Below, piece by piece: positions 1 to 8,437 of a stretch of DNA of 37,663 nucleotides; the stretch's first letter is position 1, and each line of letters opens with the position of its first letter. Below the pieces are notes generated by a model that saw only the letters and a program-made list of their open reading frames with translations, did not search any database and had not been told where the DNA came from. The stretch is taken from positions 1 to 37,663 of the forward strand of contig NZ_JANX01000005.1 in the NCBI RefSeq assembly GCF_000767795.1, written 5' to 3'. The position numbers were made by a program, and so were the translations under genes. The stretch comes from Inquilinus limosus MP06 (GTDB lineage: Bacteria > Pseudomonadota > Alphaproteobacteria > DSM-16000 > Inquilinaceae).

Positions 1-850
1 GGCGTCCTCGCCTTCTCCACCCGGCCGGTGCTGATCCGGCTGGGCTATGCCGAGGGCGTCGACGCCGAGACGCTGCTGGCGCTGCGCATGGGCCTGTCGC
101 TGCCCTTCTTCGTGGCGATGTGGGCCTGGGCCCGGCGCCGCGCCGCCGGACCGCTGGCGCCGGGCGACCTGCTGCGCGCCGTGGCGCTCGGCCTGCTCGG
201 CTACTGGATCGCCAGCTATTGCGATTTTCTGGGGCTGCGCACGGTGCCGGCCGGCCTCGGCCGGATCATCCTGTTCCTGTATCCGACCTTCGTGCTGGCG
301 CTGTCGGCGGTGTTTCTTCGGCCGGCGGCCACAGCGGCGGGAGATGCTGTGCCTGCTGGTCGCCTATGCCGGGCTGGCCCTGGTGCTGGACGCCTCGGCC
401 GCCGGCTTCGACACGGCGCGGCTGGGCGGCGCCGGGCTGATCCTGCTCAGCGCCCTGGCCTATGCCGGCTATCTGGTGGGGGGCAGCAGCACGGTGCCGC
501 GGATCGGCAGCACCCGCTTCACCGCCATCGCCATGATGGCGGCCTGCGTCACCTGCATCGCCCAGTTCTTCGTGCTGCGCCCGGCCGACCACCTGCTGGT
601 GTCCGGCAAGGTGCTGGGCATCGCCGCCTGGATCGCGGTGATCGGGACGGTGCTGCCGGTCTGGGCAACCAGCGAGGCGCTGAAGCGGATCGGCGCCACG
701 CGGGCGGCGCTGCTGGGGGCGCTCGGTCCCGTCTCGACCATCCTTCTGGCCTGGGCCGGGATGGACGAGGCGATGACCGGGCTTCAGGTTGTGGGGGCGC
801 TTCTGGTGCTCGGCGGCGTCGGGCTGCTCACCTTGCCGCGCCGCCGCTGA
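1..850 (+). pseudogene. EamA/DMT-family transporter, 5'-truncated by the window and frameshifted
   Basis: Inner-membrane drug/metabolite transporter of the EamA type; substrate unknown. The frame is already open at base 1 (GVLAFSTRPVLIRLGYA), so the start lies upstream of the window. Hydrophobic helices alternate with short loops, and the typical end of the first EamA repeat (FLYPTFVLALSAVFL) is visible near base 310. At about 317-322 the reading frame changes. The first half reads in the frame of base 1 up to ALSAVFL; the second half (GRRPQRREML, then LVAYAGLALVL) reads one base later and runs to TGA at 850. Ignoring one base in the tttcttc stretch restores a continuous EamA protein with a normal C-terminus. 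This is either a real one-base insertion or a sequence error. No other defect is visible. Confidence 0.75.
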
Positions 851-857
851 GCGGAGG

Positions 858-1040
858 CTATGACAACGCGGCGACGATCGCCGCGATGATGCCGAGGACG
901 GCCGGGATCGCCACCCAGGCGACCGCGACCTCCGACCAGGACACATAGGCAGACCGGCTCTCCGATTTCGAAAGACACCAGCCGCCGCTCTGCGCCACCG
1001 TATCGTCCGGCTCGACGCCGGTCGTTCCGATGAGGCTCAT
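858..1040 (-). CDS. Small membrane protein, 60 aa, unknown function
   Basis: A 60-residue protein with a polar N-terminus (MSLIGTTGVEPDD) and one C-terminal transmembrane segment rich in Ala, Ile and Val (about residues 39-59), ending almost at the membrane. The ATG at 1040 was chosen over an upstream in-frame start because GGAG lies eight bases before it (cggagttggaacc). The gene is convergent with the transporter and ends eight bases from that gene's stop. I do not recognise a family. The N-out or N-in topology cannot be told. The single tail anchor suggests an inner-membrane peptide. Confidence 0.5.
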   Translation of the reverse strand: MSLIGTTGVEPDDTVAQSGGWCLSKSESRSAYVSWSEVAVAWVAIPAVLGIIAAIVAALS

Positions 1041-1189
1041 GGTTCCAACTCCGCGCCGCATTCCAGCGCAACGCCCCGGCCGGACATCCGGCCGAGGCGC
1101 TCACGGACTATGGCGGAGTTGCTCCTCCGGGGCTGTGACCGCGGGCACAGCCAGGGCGGAAAATCCGGGTGGCGGGCCTGCGCGTCAGC

Positions 1190-1567
1190 TCAGCGCCAAT
1201 GGCCCTCGACCCAGACGCCGCGGCTCCAGTAGCCCGGCACCCAGACCCGGGCCGGCGGCGCGGCGTAGACCACGCGCGGCGGCGCCTGGTAGACCACCGG
1301 CGGCGGGCCGTAATAGGCCGGCGGGGGCGCGTAATAGACCGGGGGCGGCGGCGCATAATAGACCGGCGGCGGGGCGTAGAGCGGCAGGCCGATGCCGATG
1401 CTGACACCGGAATGCCAGCCGCCATGCCATCCTCCTCCCCAGCCCCAGCCTCCGCCGCGCCACCAGGCCTCGGCCGGGGTGGAAACCATCAGCGGCAGCG
1501 CCAGGGCGGCGCCGATCGCGGCGAGCACCGCGGTGCGACGCGGATTGACGTGGAACAGCTTCAGCAT
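1190..1567 (-). CDS. Exported WXXGXW-repeat protein with PPP-rich linker
   Basis: A 125-residue exported protein. The N-terminus (MLKLFHVNPRRTAVLAAIG...) is a signal peptide with probable cleavage after AEA near residue 34. The mature part begins with a Trp/Gly/His-rich stretch (WWRGGGWGWGGGW), then several short repeats of the form Y-x-PPP-x-YY (about residues 64-95), and ends with VWVPGYW and VWVEGHW. That ending is the WXXGXW signature found in many small alpha- and betaproteobacterial envelope proteins of unknown function. The start at 1567 is preferred to an upstream in-frame ATG because only this one begins the signal peptide. The ribosome site is weak. Confidence 0.75.
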   Translation of the reverse strand: MLKLFHVNPRRTAVLAAIGAALALPLMVSTPAEAWWRGGGWGWGGGWHGGWHSGVSIGIGLPLYAPPPVYYAPPPPVYYAPPPAYYGPPPVVYQAPPRVVYAAPPARVWVPGYWSRGVWVEGHWR

Positions 1568-1991
1568 GGTGACACCATTCGTCTGGACGCGGCACGCCGA
1601 AGCGGGCGTGTCTCTTCTCCTACACGAGAGAGATGGTGCGTCGCCGTCGCGGCCGACAGCGAACTTAACCCAAATTAATGCTGACCGACGAAGCCGGCGT
1701 TGCCCCGACCCCGAGCACCGATCACGGCTGCATCGGACCGGAAACAGTCCCGAATATCGGCGAAATTTTACCGGGCCCCAGCCCCGGCTCCTGCGCTCGC
1801 GGTCCTCGAGGAGCGTGCTGCCTCTTTCGCATCCGTCTGCGGGCACGCGAAATCTCTCGCCCGATCAAGATGTTGCGGGAGCGCGGGTGCCGCACGCCCC
1901 CAAGAGACCCCCGGTGGCATGGGGCTTGCTGGCACCGGGCTTGCCGACACGCTGTTCGCGGCCATTCCCTGCCCCCGAGGAGCCGAACGAC
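1568..1991. other. 424-bp divergent intergenic region
   Basis: This gap separates the leftward WXXGXW gene from the rightward hydrolase and must hold promoters for both. It is the least GC-rich part of the first 5 kb around 1660-1760. The only motif I can point to is the TTAA-N6-TTAA box at 1665-1678. No small ORF with a convincing ribosome site was seen. Confidence 0.4.
1665..1678. promoter_or_regulatory. TTAA-N6-TTAA box (CtrA-like, spacing one base short)
   Basis: TTAACCCAAATTAA lies about 100 bp upstream of the WXXGXW gene. Alphaproteobacterial CtrA binds TTAA-N7-TTAA; here the spacer is six. In a GC-rich genome such an AT cluster is more likely to be regulatory than chance, but its identity as a CtrA site is only a guess. 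Confidence 0.2.
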
Positions 1992-2987
1992 ATGAAATCC
2001 ATCCTGATGACGCTGGCGATCGCCCTGCCGCTGATGGCAACGAGCGCCGGCGCTGCCGGCCTGCGGATGATCGACATTCCCGCCGATGCGGAGGGCCCGG
2101 CGCTGACCGGCGCGGTCTGGTATCCCTGCATCGGGGTGCCGACCGATGTGAAGACCGGGCCGATCACCCTGCCTGCGGTCAAGGACTGCCCGGTCACGGG
2201 CGCCGGCATGCCCCTGGTCGTCGTCTCGCACGGCGTCGGCGGCTGGTGGGGCGGCCATCACGATGTCGCCGAGACCTTGGCGGATGCCGGCTTCGTGGTG
2301 GCGGCGATCAACCATCCGCTGGACAGCGGCATGGCGCAGCAGACGCGGCGCCCGGGCGACATCGCATCGATGATCGAGCGCCCGGCCGACATCAAGCGGC
2401 TGATCGACCATATGCTGGGTCCATGGCCGGATTCCGCCCGGATCGATCCGGAGCGGATCGGCTTTTTCGGCTTCTCGCGCGGCGGCTATACCGGCCTGGT
2501 CGCGATCGGCGGCAACCCGGAGTTCCGGCTGCTGCTGGACAACTGCCCGAGCTATCCCGGCAACCGCTGGTGCGAGCAGATCCGCGAAGGCTCGACCCTT
2601 GCCCGGCCGCTTGTCCACGACACCCGGATCAGGGCTGCCGTGATCGCCGATCCCGCCCTCGGCGCCCAGTTCACGGCGGCCGGCCTCGCCGCCGTGGCCG
2701 TCCCGGTCCAGCTCTGGGCGTCCGAACGGGGCGGTGACGGCGTGCTGCCGCGTGACGCCGCGACCGTGGCGCGGGCCCTGCCGGTGAAGCCCGACTATCG
2801 CATTGTCCCCAATTCCGGCCACTTCGCCTTCATGGCCCCATGCAGCCCCGAACTCGCCAGGCTGGTCGCTGACCACGGCGAGCCCGAGATCTGCGCGGAC
2901 GAGAATGGGTTCGACCGCGTGGCGTTCCATCGGCAGTTCGACGCCGATGTGCTTCAGTTCTTCCAGGCCCGGCTGCCCAAGCCCTGA
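1992..2987 (+). CDS. Exported alpha/beta hydrolase (predicted dienelactone hydrolase family)
   Basis: A 331-residue alpha/beta-hydrolase with a signal peptide (residues 1-22, ...MATSAGA), so it acts in the periplasm or outside. The oxyanion-hole strand is VVVSHGVGG (about 77-85). The nucleophile elbow is GFSRGGY (Ser about 162), and the catalytic His is in NSGHFAF near residue 276. The fold and the length match the group annotated as 'predicted dienelactone hydrolase' (COG4188), which also contains lipases and esterases; the substrate is unknown. Four Cys residues may form disulfides, which fits export. The ATG at 1992 is chosen because it opens the signal peptide and has GAGG about ten bases upstream. 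The longer upstream reading frame is not needed. Confidence 0.85.
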   Translation: MKSILMTLAIALPLMATSAGAAGLRMIDIPADAEGPALTGAVWYPCIGVPTDVKTGPITLPAVKDCPVTGAGMPLVVVSHGVGGWWGGHHDVAETLADAGFVVAAINHPLDSGMAQQTRRPGDIASMIERPADIKRLIDHMLGPWPDSARIDPERIGFFGFSRGGYTGLVAIGGNPEFRLLLDNCPSYPGNRWCEQIREGSTLARPLVHDTRIRAAVIADPALGAQFTAAGLAAVAVPVQLWASERGGDGVLPRDAATVARALPVKPDYRIVPNSGHFAFMAPCSPELARLVADHGEPEICADENGFDRVAFHRQFDADVLQFFQARLPKP

Positions 2988-3011
2988 GCAGCCGGATCCG
3001 GTCCGGCCAGA

Positions 3012-3854
3012 TCAGCCCTGGACGGTCTTCTGCGCCTGCTCGCCCAGCTTCTCGATGCCGAGGCGGATGGTCTGGCCGGCCTTCAGATACTTCGGCGGCT
3101 TCTGGCCCATGCCGACGCCCGGCGGGGTGCCGGTAGAGATGATGTCGCCGGTGCGCAGGCTCATGAACTGGCTGAGATAGCTGACCAGGAACGGCGTCTT
3201 GTAGACCATGGTCTTGGTCGAGCCGTTCTGGTAGCGGTGGCCGTCGACCTCCAGCCACATATGCAGGTTGTCGTAGTCGCCGACCTCGTCCGGCGTCACC
3301 AGCCAGGGGCCGGTCGGGCCGAAGGTGTCGCAGCTCTTGCCCTTGGTCCACTGGCCGTGGCGCTCGGTCTGGAAGGCGCGCTCGGACACGTCGTTGATGA
3401 CGCAGAAGCCGGCGACATGGTCCATCGCCTGGGCCTCGGACACGTATTTCGCCGGCTTGCCGATGACGATGCCGAGCTCGACCTCCCAGTCGGTCTTCTC
3501 GCTGCCGCGCGGGATCTCGACATCGTCGTTCGGGCCGACGATGGCGCTGGTGGCCTTCATGAAGATGATCGGCTCCGGCGGCACGGTGGCGCCGGTCTCG
3601 GCGGCGTGGTCGGAGTAGTTCAGGCCGATGCAGATGAACTTGCCGGTGCCGGCGACACAGGCGCCGTAGCGCGGGTTGCCGGAGACGACCGGCAGCGTGG
3701 CCGGGTCGAGCGCCTTCAGCCGGGCGATGCCGGCCGGGGTCAGCGCCTCGCCGGCGATGTCCGGGACCACGCCCGACAGGTCGCGGATCCGGCCCTCGGC
3801 GTCGAGCAGGCCCGGCTTCTCCTGCCCCGCGGGGCCGTAGCGCAGCAGCTTCAT
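3012..3854 (-). CDS. Fumarylacetoacetate hydrolase-family protein, probable 2,4-diketo-3-deoxy sugar acid hydrolase
   Basis: A 280-residue FAH-family enzyme. An N-terminal domain of about 70 residues is followed by the catalytic domain: IGLNYSDHAAE (77-87), the metal ligands in WEVELG (Glu124, Glu126) and in NDVSER (Asp155), then KSCDTFGPTGPW and GTPPGVGMG. Family members cleave or hydrate 2-oxo acids such as ureidoglycolate, oxopentenoates and 2,4-diketo-3-deoxy-L-fuconate or -rhamnonate. The upstream gene in the same direction is an SDR of the 2-keto-3-deoxy sugar acid dehydrogenase type, 48 bp away. This makes C-C hydrolysis of a diketo-deoxy sugar acid to pyruvate and a hydroxy acid the best guess. 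A strong AGGGAGAG ribosome site precedes the ATG at 3854. Confidence 0.85.
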   Translation of the reverse strand: MKLLRYGPAGQEKPGLLDAEGRIRDLSGVVPDIAGEALTPAGIARLKALDPATLPVVSGNPRYGACVAGTGKFICIGLNYSDHAAETGATVPPEPIIFMKATSAIVGPNDDVEIPRGSEKTDWEVELGIVIGKPAKYVSEAQAMDHVAGFCVINDVSERAFQTERHGQWTKGKSCDTFGPTGPWLVTPDEVGDYDNLHMWLEVDGHRYQNGSTKTMVYKTPFLVSYLSQFMSLRTGDIISTGTPPGVGMGQKPPKYLKAGQTIRLGIEKLGEQAQKTVQG

Positions 3855-3902
3855 CGGTGTTCTCTCCCTGAGACTCGGGTGGTGGGCGGCGGGACGCCGC
3901 GA

Positions 3903-4727
<825 letters not shown>

Positions 4728-4789
4728 TCAAAGCGTGGGCAAGGGCGTTAGGAAGGGGAAAGAGTGTTGCTGACGAGCGTGGAGACGTC

Positions 4790-5758
4790 ATGAAGCGGAC
4801 CCGGACCGCGGTGATCGGGGCGGGCTATTTCGGCAGCCTGCACGCCGCCAAGCATGCCGAGCTGCCCGAGGCCGAGCTGGTGGCGGTCTGCGACACCGAT
4901 CCGGGCCGGGCCGAGGCGCTGGCGACCAAGCTCGGCACCCGGGCGGTGACCAGCCTGTCGGAGCTGATCGGCAAGGTCGACGCGGTCAGCATCGCGACGC
5001 CGACCAACGCCCATTTCGACACCGCTCGCACCTGCCTGGAGAACGGGATCCATGTGCTGATCGAGAAGCCGATCAGCAACACGCTGGAGGAGGCCGACGC
5101 GCTGAGCCGCCTGGCCGCCGACCGCAAGCTGGTGCTGCAGGTCGGCCATCTCGAGCGCTTCAACCCGGTGGTGCAGGGCCTGACCAAGATCCTGGACCGG
5201 CCGCGCTACATCGAATGCCAGCGCATCTCCGCCTTCAAGCCGCGCGGCACCGACGTCAATGTCGTGCTGGACATGATGATCCACGACATCGACCTGGTGC
5301 TGAAGATCGTGGGGTCGCCGGTGGAGCGGATCGACGCCGTCGGCGCGCCGGTGCTGAGCGAAGCGGACGACATCGTCAACGCCCGGCTGCAATTCGCCAA
5401 TGGCTGCACTGCGGCGGTGACGGCCAGCCGGGTCAGCTGGAAGCGCCACCGCACCATGCGGATCTTCCAGCAGGACGGCTACATCATGGTCGACCTGAGC
5501 GAGGCCAAGCTGACCTTCATCCGCAAGATCCGCGGCCGCGACGGCCAGCCGGAGCTGTATCAGGAAGAGCAGCAGTTCGAGAACGGCGACCCGCTGAAGC
5601 TGGAGATCCAGAGCTTCCTCGACAGCGTCGGCAACGGCCGCCCACCGGCGGTCAGCGGGCCGGAGGGCCGGGCGGCGCTGGCGGCGGCGCTGGACATCAC
5701 CCATCAGCTGGCCGACTGGCGCCGGCGCTTCCAGGACGACGACGCAACCGGAAATTGA
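4790..5758 (+). CDS. Gfo/Idh/MocA-family oxidoreductase
   Basis: A 322-residue NAD(P)-dependent dehydrogenase. The Rossmann domain begins with GAGYFG (10-15), has Asp35/Asp37 in the acidic beta-2 end, and carries EKP (92-94) with the catalytic Lys93. The GHLERFNP stretch (118-125) and HDIDLVL (164-170, His164) belong to the second, sugar-binding domain. The GHLERFNP signature resembles the UDP-N-acetylglucosamine 3-dehydrogenase (GnnA) group of lipid A amino-sugar synthesis, but no transaminase or lpx gene lies nearby, so the substrate stays open. It is divergent from the sugar-acid SDR/FAH pair and might instead serve the same sugar pathway. The ribosome site is GGAG before ATG 4790. Confidence 0.8.
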   Translation: MKRTRTAVIGAGYFGSLHAAKHAELPEAELVAVCDTDPGRAEALATKLGTRAVTSLSELIGKVDAVSIATPTNAHFDTARTCLENGIHVLIEKPISNTLEEADALSRLAADRKLVLQVGHLERFNPVVQGLTKILDRPRYIECQRISAFKPRGTDVNVVLDMMIHDIDLVLKIVGSPVERIDAVGAPVLSEADDIVNARLQFANGCTAAVTASRVSWKRHRTMRIFQQDGYIMVDLSEAKLTFIRKIRGRDGQPELYQEEQQFENGDPLKLEIQSFLDSVGNGRPPAVSGPEGRAALAAALDITHQLADWRRRFQDDDATGN

Positions 5759-5846
5759 GGGTTGCGGAAGGGGAGAGGAGCGTTGAAACCGGGTCGATGC
5801 GACATCAAGTATTCGGATCAACGACTTACCCCCAGAGATCCGAGCC

Positions 5847-6785
5847 ATGGATGACCCGTATGCCGTGCTGGGCGTGCCCCGCACCGCCAGCGAGGACGAG
5901 ATCCGGCGGGCCTATCGCAAGCTCGCCAAGAAGCACCACCCCGACCTGAACCAGGGCGATGCCCGCGCCGAGGAGCGGTTCAAGGCGGTGTCGGGCGCCT
6001 ATGACCTGCTGGGCGACGCCGAGAAGCGCCGCCGCTTCGACGCCGGCGAGATCGATGCCACCGGCGCCGAGCGCGCCTATACCCGCCGCCCCGGCGGCTG
6101 GCCCGGTGCCGGGGCCGGTGGCCGCGCCGGCGATACCCGATATCAGCGCGCCGACAGCTACGACGCCTTCGCCGATGCCGGCGACATCGACGACATCCTG
6201 CGCGGCATGTTCGGTCAGGGCGGCACCCGGGCCGGCGGCCGGGGCGGCGGCAAAGGCCGCGACATCAGCTACACCCTTCGGGCGGATTTCCGCCTGGCGA
6301 CCGAGGGCGGCGAGACCACGGTGACGCTGGCCGACGGCCGGTCGCTCAAGGTCACCCTGCCGGTCGGGCTGACCGACGGCCAGACCATCCGCCTGCGCGG
6401 CCAGGGCGAGAAGGGCGGCCGCGGCGTGCCCGGCGACGCGCTGATCGAGGTCCGCATCATCCCCGACCCGGTGCTGGAGCGCGACGGCAGCAACATCCGC
6501 ATGACCCTGCCGGTGTCGCTGCAGGAGGCGGTGCTGGGCGGCCGGGTCGAAGTGCCGACGCTGGTCGGCCCGGTGATGCTGACCATCCCCAAGGGTGCGA
6601 ACAGCGGCACGGTGCTGCGGCTGAAGGGCAAGGGCGTGCGCAGCCCCACCGGCGATGCCCGCGGCGACCAGTATGTGAAGCTGGCCGTCACCCTGCCCGA
6701 CCCGGCCGATCCGGAGCTGGCGCGCTTCGTCGAGGAATGGGGCGCCCGTCATCCCTATGACCCGCGCAAGGGCAAGGTGCGGTAG
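5847..6785 (+). CDS. CbpA-like J-domain co-chaperone (type II DnaJ)
   Basis: A 312-residue cytoplasmic Hsp40. The N-terminal J domain has HPD at 31-33 (KKHHPDLN), which activates the ATPase of DnaK. A Gly/Arg-rich linker (about 80-140) follows, then two C-terminal beta-sandwich substrate domains containing TLPVGLTDGQTIRLRGQG and, later, TLVGPVMLTIPKG. There is no CxxCxGxG zinc finger, which separates it from DnaJ proper and matches CbpA/DnaJ-class II (E. coli CbpA has a similar length). It is probably monocistronic. About 90 bp separate it from the oxidoreductase, and the AT-richer stretch at 5795-5830 may hold its promoter. Confidence 0.9.
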   Translation: MDDPYAVLGVPRTASEDEIRRAYRKLAKKHHPDLNQGDARAEERFKAVSGAYDLLGDAEKRRRFDAGEIDATGAERAYTRRPGGWPGAGAGGRAGDTRYQRADSYDAFADAGDIDDILRGMFGQGGTRAGGRGGGKGRDISYTLRADFRLATEGGETTVTLADGRSLKVTLPVGLTDGQTIRLRGQGEKGGRGVPGDALIEVRIIPDPVLERDGSNIRMTLPVSLQEAVLGGRVEVPTLVGPVMLTIPKGANSGTVLRLKGKGVRSPTGDARGDQYVKLAVTLPDPADPELARFVEEWGARHPYDPRKGKVR

Positions 6786-6821
6786 GGCCTGAGACCCCGT
6801 GCCGTGGACAGCGGGGGCGGT

Positions 6822-6866
6822 CGTTGCCATATTGGACACATGGCCGTTGCCAGAGTGGTCCCATGA
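6822..6866 (+). repeat. Imperfect 23-bp tandem duplication before a start codon
   Basis: Two adjacent units with an offset of 23 bases both begin cgttgcca and end with TGG-x-C-x-CATG. The second unit's final ATG is the start codon of the coiled-coil gene. The units match at most positions. It may be a chance microduplication or a doubled leader element. Confidence 0.4.
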
Positions 6867-7072
6867 CGGACGCCCCCGAGAGCCTGACCCTTCGCTATCT
6901 CCGCCAGATCGATCAGAAGGTCGACCGGCTGGCTGAGGACGTGCACGACATCGAGGTCCGGATGACCTCGGTGGAGGAGAATCTGGCAGGCGTCCAGCGT
7001 CGCATCGACCGCGTCGAGGCCCGCCTGGACCGGATCGAGCGGCGTCTGGATCTGGCAGACGCCAGCGCCTGA
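6863..7072 (+). CDS. Small coiled-coil protein, 69 aa, unknown function
   Basis: A soluble, highly charged protein. From about residue 10 to the end it is one continuous heptad pattern (LRYLRQIDQKVDRL, then repeated R-x-D-R-V/I-E-x-R-L-D-R-I-E blocks), so it should form a parallel or antiparallel coiled-coil oligomer. I chose the ATG at 6863 because it begins the polar MTDAPESL leader. A TTG 13 codons upstream lies inside a small tandem duplication. Short proteins of this pattern are common beside housekeeping genes in alphaproteobacteria and have no assigned role. Confidence 0.65.
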   Translation: MTDAPESLTLRYLRQIDQKVDRLAEDVHDIEVRMTSVEENLAGVQRRIDRVEARLDRIERRLDLADASA

Positions 7073-7142
7073 GGCGCAGCGTCGGTCCCTGCGACAAAAG
7101 CTGGTTTGACGCCGCCGCGGGCCGGCGCGATAAGCCCAGTCC

Positions 7143-8210
7143 ATGCAATCGACCCCAGCCGCCGCGGCCCTGCGCCCGCCCGCCGCCGCACCGGCCATGC
7201 GCCCCGTCGCCGCCTGGCTGTTCCTCAGCGCCGCCATGGTCTTCGCCGCGGCGGTGATCGGCGCCATCACCCGGCTGACCGAGAGCGGCCTGTCGATCGT
7301 CGAATGGGCGCCGATCACCGGCACGCTGCCGCCTCTGTCCGACCAGGCCTGGGCCGACGCCTTCGCCGCCTACAAGGCGACGCCGCAATACCGCTACATG
7401 AATGCCGGCATGTCGCTGGAGGCGTTCCAGCACATCTTCTTCTGGGAATGGCTGCACCGGTTCTGGGACCGGCTGACCGGCCTGGTCTTCGCCGTGGGCC
7501 TGGCCTGGTTCGCCTGGCGCCGGGCACTGGGCTGGCCGCTCGGGCTGCGCCTGCTGGGCCTGCTGGTGCTGGGCGGGGCGCAGGGCGTGCTGGGCTGGGT
7601 GATGGTGGCCAGCGGCCTGAACGAACGGCCGTCGGTCAGCCACTATCTGCTGGCCGCGCATCTCGGCCTGGCCGTGCTGCTCTATGCGCTGATCCTGTGG
7701 GCCGCCTACGGGCTGACGCTGCAGCGGCGCGGCGACTTCGCCGGGGCGCCGGCGCTGCGCCGCCACGCCTCGATCGCCATCGCCTGCGTCGCCGTCACCA
7801 TGTGCTGGGGCGCGTTCGTCGCCGGGCTGGATGCGGGCCAGGTCTACAACACCTTCCCGCTGATGGACGGGCGGCTGCTGCCGCCGGAATCCTTCAGCAT
7901 CATCCCGGCCTGGCTGAACTGGTTCGACAACACCGCCCTGGTGCAGTTCACCCATCGCTGGCTGGCGATCGGCACCGCCCTGGTGGTGCTGGCCCTGGCC
8001 TTCCGCTGCAGCCGCACGCCGGTGGTGGGCTGGGGCCATCTGGTCGGGCTGATGGTGGTGGTGCAGCTCTGCCTCGGCATCTCCACCCTGCTGACCAAGG
8101 TTCCGGTCTGGCTGGGGGCGATGCACCAGGCCGGGGCGCTGCTGCTGCTGGCGCTGCTGCTGGCGCTGCGCTTCGTCAGCCGGCCGATCCCGGCATCACA
8201 GCCCAGATGA
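7143..8210 (+). CDS. ctaA: Heme A synthase (COX15/CtaA)
   Basis: A 355-residue integral membrane enzyme that oxidises the C8 methyl group of heme O to the formyl group of heme A for aa3-type cytochrome oxidase. About eight transmembrane helices are visible. Heme-ligand histidines sit in the expected places: WLHRFWDR (His about 105), SHYLLAAHLG (His about 168 and 174), QFTHRW (about 272) and AMHQAGA (about 329). The long first periplasmic loop with TRLTESGLSIVEW (43-55) is the hallmark of the proteobacterial/mitochondrial Cox15 type. It stands alone here; ctaB, ctaG and the oxidase genes are not in the window. Confidence 0.93.
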   Translation: MQSTPAAAALRPPAAAPAMRPVAAWLFLSAAMVFAAAVIGAITRLTESGLSIVEWAPITGTLPPLSDQAWADAFAAYKATPQYRYMNAGMSLEAFQHIFFWEWLHRFWDRLTGLVFAVGLAWFAWRRALGWPLGLRLLGLLVLGGAQGVLGWVMVASGLNERPSVSHYLLAAHLGLAVLLYALILWAAYGLTLQRRGDFAGAPALRRHASIAIACVAVTMCWGAFVAGLDAGQVYNTFPLMDGRLLPPESFSIIPAWLNWFDNTALVQFTHRWLAIGTALVVLALAFRCSRTPVVGWGHLVGLMVVVQLCLGISTLLTKVPVWLGAMHQAGALLLLALLLALRFVSRPIPASQPR

Positions 8211-8313
8211 CGGCAAGACGTTATCAAGAACAAAATCCGTACAGACTTGATGCTCTCGTGCCGCGACTTGTCCGACATTCAGTTTTCGCCCGTCAGAGTT
8301 GCGGCGAACCGTG

Positions 8314-8361
8314 AAATCGATTGCCCAGCTATGGTCGAAGCGATACCGTCCCAGCCATCAC
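8314..8361 (+). promoter_or_regulatory. Conserved leader/promoter element upstream of the first oppA
   Basis: A 48-base block that agrees at 39 positions with 10248-10295 upstream of the second oppA. A TTGCCC and a TACCGT 17 bases apart could be -35 and -10 boxes (TTGCTC and TACCGT in the other copy), giving a 5' leader of roughly 75 nt. Between the block and the start codon, 8381-8420 can fold into a hairpin (GAGCGC with GCGCTC, extended by ATGAC with GTCAT). Confidence 0.45.
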
Positions 8362-8437
8362 GCTCATCGGCGGCACGCCGATGACGAGCGCGCCCGTGCA
8401 TAGGGCGCTCGCCGTCATGGCAGCAGGGGGCAGGCAC

